From the NCBI RefSeq assembly GCF_042453785.1, contig NC_091669.1, positions 31,141,001 to 31,205,000 of the forward strand: a stretch of 64,000 nucleotides of DNA, given 5' to 3'. The first letter of the stretch is position 1, and the number at the start of each line of letters is the position of its first letter. Under the pieces are notes generated by a model. The model did no database searches, was not told the origin of the DNA, and worked only from the letters and a program-made list of their open reading frames with translations. This DNA comes from Malus domestica (taxonomy: Eukaryota > Streptophyta > Magnoliopsida > Rosales > Rosaceae). Of this stretch, positions 58,399 through 64,000 are shown piece by piece. A program made the position numbers and the translations under genes.

Positions 58399-58901
58399 CA
58401 TTGTTCTAAAAGTCCCGGCCTAAAGCGGTTTAGTCCCCGCCTAAGCGCTAGGCGGCTAGCCACCGTCCCGATTAATCTGTAGGCGTTTGAAAATCAAGAC
58501 GGTCTAGGCGCCAGCCCAGCCTTCCCAACCTGCCCAAAACCGCCTAAACCCCCGCCTAAGTTGCGATTCTCACTTAGACGGAATATTATTAACTTTCGTT
58601 TTACATTTTATTATTTTCAAAATTGTAAAAAACTTGTTGAATACTTAGATGAACACACAATATATGTTTGTTCCCCATGTTTTCATTATGTTCTAAAACT
58701 TTATAATCTATGCCATTCTATTTTGTAATTTATGTATCCCAATATAATTATGTATTTTTTAAGTATAAGTAAACACTCATTTATACGATTATATAATAAA
58801 TTTACTTACATCCACCTAATCTGCCTAGGCCCTGCCTAGCTGTCTAGGAGTTAAAACCAAACCCGTCGACCGATTAGCGCTAGACGTCTTTTAGAACCTT
58901 G
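58399..58901. mobile_element. hAT-type non-autonomous element, about 500 bp
   Basis: The termini CATTGTTCTAAAAGTCCCGG and, on -, CAAGGTTCTAAAAGACGTCT are inverted repeats flanked by near-identical 8-bp ATATTGAA and ATATTGGA. The ends are GC-rich with many CGCCTAGGCG-like words (GGCGGCTAG, TCTAGGCGCC, CCTGCCTAG) around an AT-rich middle. No transposase. Confidence 0.7.
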
Positions 58902-59118
58902 ATATTGGATAATAGTTGGTAATGTGTCTTGAGAAGTTGACCCAAAAAATCATTAGGGAAGAAATGGAGACCCATGTTGTAGTGTTATTTGCTTTCTCAA
59001 ACATGTTAGGGGGAAAGTAAGGGAGAATTAAAGTAGGCAGTAAGTGACTTGCATGATTGTAATATAATTGCATGTGTGTCATGTCAACAACATTGATAAA
59101 TCCAATTATCATCTTTGC

Positions 59119-59248
59119 TGCTTGAGATTAGGGTCACAAGTCCTTTTCATGGTGTGATAATATGAGGGAAAGCAGAAGTTAGATGCTTGAGATTAGGGTC
59201 ACAAGTCCTTTTCATGGTGTGATAATACGAGGGAAAGCAGAAGTTAGA
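59119..59248 (+). repeat. 65-bp perfect-phase tandem duplication
   Basis: TGCTTGAGATTAGGGTCACA ... GCAGAAGTTAGA occurs twice back to back (59119-59183 and 59184-59248) with a single base difference, so the duplication is recent. Confidence 0.95.
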
Positions 59249-60884
59249 GCCCTGCCCATAAAAATTGCTTTTGGTTACAGCAGCTCTTGTAGTTTACGTG
59301 CATGCGTACCGAAAAGTTAAGCCACATTTAAGGTAATGAAAACCATGAAATGTACATACCCATTCTAGTTAGTGAGTAAGCTGGACTATTATAAACGTAT
59401 ATACATGTTCTTGTGAAATATTTTTGTTTTTTTATATATTTTGAATTATACAGATAAATAAGCAATTTTGTCACATACACACAGTCATGGATGGAACCAA
59501 AAACATTTTTTAGTGGGGCAACTTCAAATGATAAAATTAATGTAAAATTTTGGTACAATGCTATTAGCTTATTATCAAACCACATGATTTTGGGGAAGAG
59601 GTATTTAGAACAATAAAATTGTAAACCATTAGCTAATAAAAATTACATGGCTTGGAAAGGTGAAAGAGTAGGAAAAGTATATAATATGAGAGTGTATTTT
59701 GAGTTGAGTGTTTGGGTTGAGACTTCACTTCTGAGTACATAAGTAATTTATAGTTTTAATTAGAGCATTTTTCATAGAAAAAAAAGTTGAGTGCGGTGGG
59801 CATATATTACTAACGGATTATAGTTAGTAAATAATGTTTTATGTGCCTCGTATTTTACTAACGGATTATAGTTAGTAAATAACATTTCAACATATCCGAC
59901 GTAGGACTAGGACTGCAGCTCAGATTGGCGAATTCCAGCATAAATTGTGTTTTAGGAGTTTTTGCAGCTCGTTTTCTATCCACGATTCTTTCTATAAAAG
60001 AAACGACTAGATGAAATCAAATTCTTTGCTTTGCTACGACCTAAGATGAATTTCAAACGTTTGAGATCGTTTAGTGGGTCAAAAACATATTTTAATTATT
60101 TTTCGGACGTACTTTCTTGTTTTATTTCCTTTTGTTGTTATAGGGTTGTGGCACTATTTAAACAACTTTTGAAATTATATTTAAGTTATCTTTTAATTCT
60201 ATAATCAATTAAAATAAAAGCTTCTCTCAATTCTTTAGTATTCCAAAACTTTATCTAAAAGTAATCATTCGTGATCCCTCAACCTATAAATTCCGCTCAC
60301 TATCCCTATTGAAAATGGTTCTTGAAACGTGATAATTCAAACATAGATTTTCAAAATTTTGCCAAAATTACCATAAAAATGCCTAAAATGATTTATATAT
60401 TGAATTTTAATTGCTGAATTGATCAAAATTAAAATTTTCCGACATATTGATCAAATATTAATAACATAGCAATAAGATATCGACCTAATACTTAAAATAT
60501 GATTATTTCATCAATTAAAATTTTGAAAAAAAACATTTCTTGTTAATAAACAAATTAAAATAAAATGAAAAAGAGAAAATTAGGTAAGCATACAATTTGC
60601 TAATTGATCAACCCCTTTTCCCACGTCGATAAAAACATGGCCTACCTGTTTGAGACAGCAGCAGAATTATTTCAGTCCCTCAATTACTTCCACCGAGGCC
60701 GGCCTAACTTGGTTGCTTGCTTTTATCTCCCTCTGAAACTCTCAACCAACCGACTTGGTCTTTCAGTTCACTCCTCTTCACTATTGTCCAAATCACTTGC
60801 TTCTCTTCTTCATTGGTTCCATCAACAACAAAAAACAATCTTAAATTCATCACTCTTTCTGTGGTTGAATTGAATTCCCCGTTC
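59249..60884. other. Intergenic DNA upstream of the Ser-rich gene
   Basis: A 27-bp direct repeat ACTAACGGATTATAGTTAGT... (59808-59834 and 59856-59882) is itself partly palindromic. Otherwise AT-rich DNA with no gene. Confidence 0.5.
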
Positions 60885-60890
60885 TATAAA
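60885..60890 (+). promoter_or_regulatory. TATA box of the Ser-rich gene
   Basis: TATAAA in the context GTTCTATAAAATCC, 134 bp before the ATG at 61024, is a likely core promoter. Confidence 0.5.
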
Positions 60891-61023
60891 ATCCAGACAT
60901 GTCCATGTTTGAAGTTTTAACCCTCAAAACCAACATGTTTTCTTGGTTTTTCTTATCCTAACTTCTCTCTGAGTGATTTTCTGGCTTTGGCTTTCCTTGA
61001 AATTCAAGTAATCTTAAGAGAAA

Positions 61024-61818
61024 ATGGCAGTTGAGCTGTATTCAGATAACCCTAGCAGTATGGAAGTGATGAGTCCGAGGATTTCATTCTCCTATAATCT
61101 CTGCCAATCTGATGTTGCAGCTGTCGAACAGCAAAACCACTCTCTCAGATCCAATTCTTTATCCTCACGAGGTATGAATTCGAGCATGGAGTTCGACTTC
61201 TGCGTCAGCGAGAGCTTCGAGCAGGATTCCTCCTCCGCGGACGAGCTTTTCTCGGACGGGAAAATGATCCCAACTGAGATCAAGAAAAAGTCTTCCCATC
61301 AGCCAAAGCAGTTGGATCAAATCATGCCTCCATTGCCAACAGCACCGGCTACTAATCAACGTGACCCGAAAATAACTACGGCGAAAGAGAGCAAGATCAT
61401 GACGAATAGTAGTAGTAGTAGTGAAGGTGATGAGAAGCAGAGTTCAAAGTCTTTCTGGGGTTTCAAAAGGAGCAGTAGCTGTGGCAGTGGATATGGCAGA
61501 ACCTTATGTCCATTACCGCTTTTGCCAAGAAGCAATTCAACTGGTTCTTCGTCAAGTGCGAAGAGATCGCTGTTTTTGAAAGAGGGTCAGAATCAGAAGC
61601 AGAATTCCCATAAATCTGCATCCAAAAAGCCCTCCTCCTCACAATATTCTTCTGCTCCAATGAGTAATTATCAAAAGCCTCCACTGAAAAAGGGTCAATA
61701 TGGTTCATATGGGGGCAATGCTGTTCCATTTAGTCCTGTCCTAAATATTCCTACGGCTAATATGTTTGGTTTTGGATCAATCTTTCCCAATGTCAAGGAT
61801 AAGACCAGGAAGAAATGA
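61024..61818 (+). CDS. Plant Ser-rich protein, membrane-associated kinase regulator-like, 264 aa
   Basis: Single-exon gene. The protein is Ser-, Lys- and Gln-rich and probably largely unstructured. Its best landmark is the conserved block FDFCVSESFEQDSSSADELF followed by SDGKMIPTEIKKK (about residues 58-89). It starts MAVELYSDN with an early PRISFSYNLCQ motif. A TCG/AGT-coded Ser run (NSSSSSEGDEK) lies near residue 130. A basic Ser-rich middle (SFWGFKRSSSCGSGYGRTLC) and a basic C-terminus (VKDKTRKK) follow. This pattern matches plant proteins annotated as membrane-associated kinase regulators, related in style to MAKR/BKI1. Plasma-membrane binding through basic clusters is an inference from the family. 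There is no signal peptide or TM helix. The start ATG is supported by a TATA box 134 bp upstream and the conserved MAVE start. Confidence 0.85.
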   Translation: MAVELYSDNPSSMEVMSPRISFSYNLCQSDVAAVEQQNHSLRSNSLSSRGMNSSMEFDFCVSESFEQDSSSADELFSDGKMIPTEIKKKSSHQPKQLDQIMPPLPTAPATNQRDPKITTAKESKIMTNSSSSSEGDEKQSSKSFWGFKRSSSCGSGYGRTLCPLPLLPRSNSTGSSSSAKRSLFLKEGQNQKQNSHKSASKKPSSSQYSSAPMSNYQKPPLKKGQYGSYGGNAVPFSPVLNIPTANMFGFGSIFPNVKDKTRKK

Positions 61819-63302
61819 TGATATGCATATGGGATTAGGTCATTAACTTTTTTTTTTTTTTTTTTTTTATTGTCTAATTTAATTTCTTGGGATTTTTTTA
61901 ATGTGATTTGTGGACATTATCTGTATGTCAAATGTAAAGGGCTTCTGAAGGGTCAAGACAAAGAGATAAAAAGGTGCATGAAGGGAGGGGACATACCACA
62001 AGGCATATGCATAATTCAAGCCACATGCTTTGGAGTGCTAAAAGACAAGGTCACCGTACTTTTTCTTGGTTATTCCACATGCATGCTCTTTCCATTGGTC
62101 TTTGTTCACATATTTAGATTTCTGTGACATGGTTTGTATTTTAATCTTTTTCTCACCCTGTATTAGTGAACAGTAGAATTTAGAGAGGTATGATCTTTGT
62201 ACTTGAGGAGTCTTTGACATTTTCTTTGTACTTGGCTTGGAGTTTCATTATGTTAGCTTGTTAATTTTTATTTTGATGAATTCTACATTTCTGTGTAAGA
62301 TTTTGTATGTGCTTATTGATAAACATTATAGGCCCAACATGGTCTACCACCTTGTCCTAACTTAACCGCCTATTACTAGGTATTGGGTTTTACCACAAAA
62401 GGGATTGATAATTTTAGGGATAGAAACCCTCATATATTAATTGTATGTTATATTGTCATATGACCAACGTGGGATCCCATTCTCTAACACTTATAAGTAA
62501 TTGAGCTATTCCACATATTGCTAATTGGTTTATGGTAGAATCTCAATTTTCTTGATGATAACAGAGAATGTTGTCGCATGTGTGAATCCCAAAGGGCACA
62601 CGTGCTCCATGTCACCCGATTTGTGTTACCCATGTGCTAGAATTGAAAATTCTCCACAAGTGAAGGAGTGTATTGAGAGTATAAATCCTATGTCGGAGAA
62701 AGAATGGATTTTGTATGTGCTTATAAGTAATTAGTCTATTTTATATATTACCAATTAGTTTTATAGAATCTCAAATTTTTTCATGCACACACAAGGTGCA
62801 TTATATGAATGGGGTTCTCATTAATTTGTGCATTATTTATTCCGAGTTATCGTGAACATGATAATTAAGTCTGATAATCATATGCCTTTTGTTGATCAAT
62901 CTTGTAAAATATATGAAGGAAGGGTTCCAACAGGAAATCCATTGGCAATAAGAGTATATTTTCTGATGGATTCCAGTTTCTTATTGTTTTTAAGTAAAAC
63001 ACTTACGCATGCTAGGCATTTGAATAAGGCACTTATTGCAGATAAAGAGAGTGATGAAAAGATAGAGAAGTTTTTTTTTTTTTTCAAACAAATAAAATCT
63101 TGTTTGGGCCTTATTTGTTTGAAGGCGTGGCTAAGCTTGTTTATTGTTGGATTTTTGTAAAAAAGGTGAATAAGTCATTGTATTCTACAGTAAGCGAACT
63201 AGGCCCAAGGCATCTGGAAAGAGAAAGTAGCCTTATGAATATGCTTTGTTGTTCTTCCAGCAGCTCATATTTGGCTTCCTAGAGTGCATCCAATAGTTCT
63301 GG
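61819..63302. other. 3' UTR of the Ser-rich gene and intergenic DNA
   Basis: A poly-T of about 21 bases lies at 61849-61869. No other gene is recognised. Phrases TATTGCTAATTGGTTTATGG (about 62516) and TATTACCAATTAGTTTTATA (about 62746) suggest a degenerate local repeat. Confidence 0.5.
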
Positions 63303-63316
63303 AAATCGTTAAAGAT

Positions 63317-63699
63317 ACAACAACAACAACAACAACAAAGCATTTTCCCACTAAGTGGGGTCGGCTATATGAATCCTAGAACGCCATTGCGCTCGGTTTT
63401 GTGTCATGTCCTCCGTTAGATCCAAGTACTCAAGTCTTTTCTTAGGGTCTCTTCCAAAGTTTTCCTAGGTCTTCCTCTACCCCTTCGGCCCTGAACCTCT
63501 GTCCCGTAGTCACATTTTCGAACCGGAGCGTCAGTAGGCCTTCTTTGCACATGTCCAAACCACCGGAACCGATTTTCTCTCATATTTCCTTCAATTTTGG
63601 CTACTCCTACTTTACCTCGGATAACCTCATTCCCAATCTTATCCTTTCTCGTGTGCCCATACATCCCACGAAGCATCCTCATCTCCGCTACACCCATTA
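63317..63699 (-). mobile_element. RTE-clade LINE, 5'-truncated copy
   Basis: Same family as 3172-3777. On - it encodes MGVAEMRMLRGMYGHTRKDK, RENRFRWFGHVQRRPTDAP and GRRGRGRPRKTLEETLRKDL, then ends in a (TTG)n tail. A 14-bp duplication, aaatcgttaaagat (63303-63316 and 63700-63713), flanks it. Compared with the family the frame shifts shortly before the end (DLSTWI instead of DLEYLDL). The 5' cut is abrupt, as expected for incomplete reverse transcription. Confidence 0.92.
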
Positions 63700-63713
63700 A
63701 AATCGTTAAAGAT

Positions 63714-64000
63714 GAATGGTGAAAAAACTCTTCGCATGAGAGTTTGAGGCGTGGTAGCTAAGGATCAGCAAGGTTAGTAAATGAGAGATATATGATGTTT
63801 GGTTTTACACTTTGTAAGATATATTTTAGTAGTGGTTCAGTTGTTGGCCATAGTGATGGAAGGGCTTTAAATGTAGAAGATTAGTGGTGGGCATAAGGTT
63901 GGATTTGTATCATAGGTTATGATGTTCTTCCAATAGCCAGGAGAAAGTGTTTTCACATTGCATGCATTTAAAAAGTTTACCAATCGTCATTATGGTTTGC
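63714..64000. other. Window edge, no feature seen
   Basis: AT-rich DNA with no recognised element. Confidence 0.4.

Noticed and set aside
1-64000. CRISPR arrays, prokaryotic operons, phage or plasmid features
   Set aside because: Introns, plant promoter elements and plant transposons throughout; no regularly spaced short repeats of CRISPR type.

Overview
The window is nuclear DNA from a dicot plant. Genes carry GT-AG introns (one GC-AG), the intergenic DNA is AT-rich, and it is packed with plant transposable elements: Cassandra LTRs carrying a 5S rRNA-like segment, RTE and L1 LINEs, tRNA-type SINEs, and hAT, Harbinger, Emigrant and foldback elements. The repeat types and the gene proteins look most like Rosaceae, probably the apple/pear group. 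That assignment is from recognition, not from a search.

Eight protein-coding genes can be modelled with clean splice sites and open frames throughout: (1) rbcS, Rubisco small subunit, + strand, 4436-5641; (2) a conserved plant protein of unknown function, - strand, 8392-9277; (3) a monoacylglycerol lipase-like alpha/beta hydrolase, + strand, 24337-28251; (4) ABA4, neoxanthin synthesis, + strand, 29056-31287; (5) mannose-6-phosphate isomerase, - strand, 32920-36393; (6) an M50B-type membrane metalloprotease-like protein, - strand, 45083-49871; (7) ARMC7, an armadillo-repeat protein, + strand, 51743-53343; (8) a Ser-rich protein related to membrane-associated kinase regulators, + strand, 61024-61818.

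Layout. 0-4 kb: a polypurine minisatellite, then a Harbinger-type element with an RTE LINE inside it. 4-10 kb: rbcS and the unknown gene, with a MITE and a SINE between them. 10-24 kb is a repeat island. It holds a long-TIR element (11.2-14.9 kb) containing a tandem Cassandra LTR array and a Harbinger-like element that carries a piece of an exostosin (GT47) gene, followed by gypsy-type LTR DNA, a decayed Ty1/copia element with a solo LTR inside it, a further LTR, and a 420-bp direct repeat. 24-36.4 kb is the gene-dense core (lipase, ABA4, isomerase), with small elements in introns. 36.4-45 kb holds MITEs and an L1-type LINE relic. 45-53.4 kb holds the divergent M50B/ARMC7 pair, with a 1-kb foldback element in the shared promoter interval. 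53.4-64 kb is mostly intergenic with a second foldback, a hAT element, tandem duplications, the Ser-rich gene and a second RTE fragment.

The clearest large-scale signal is gene order. rbcS, ABA4, mannose-6-phosphate isomerase, the M50B-like gene and the Ser-rich gene appear in the same order as their relatives on Arabidopsis chromosome 1 (At1g67090 down to At1g67050, identifiers from memory), so this is an old conserved block expanded by transposons. The genes do not form one pathway, although rbcS and ABA4 both act in the chloroplast. I found no clearly undescribed biological system. The most unusual items are the gene fragment carried inside nested mobile DNA, the foldback in a bidirectional promoter, the GC-AG intron, and an overlapping upstream reading frame on ABA4.
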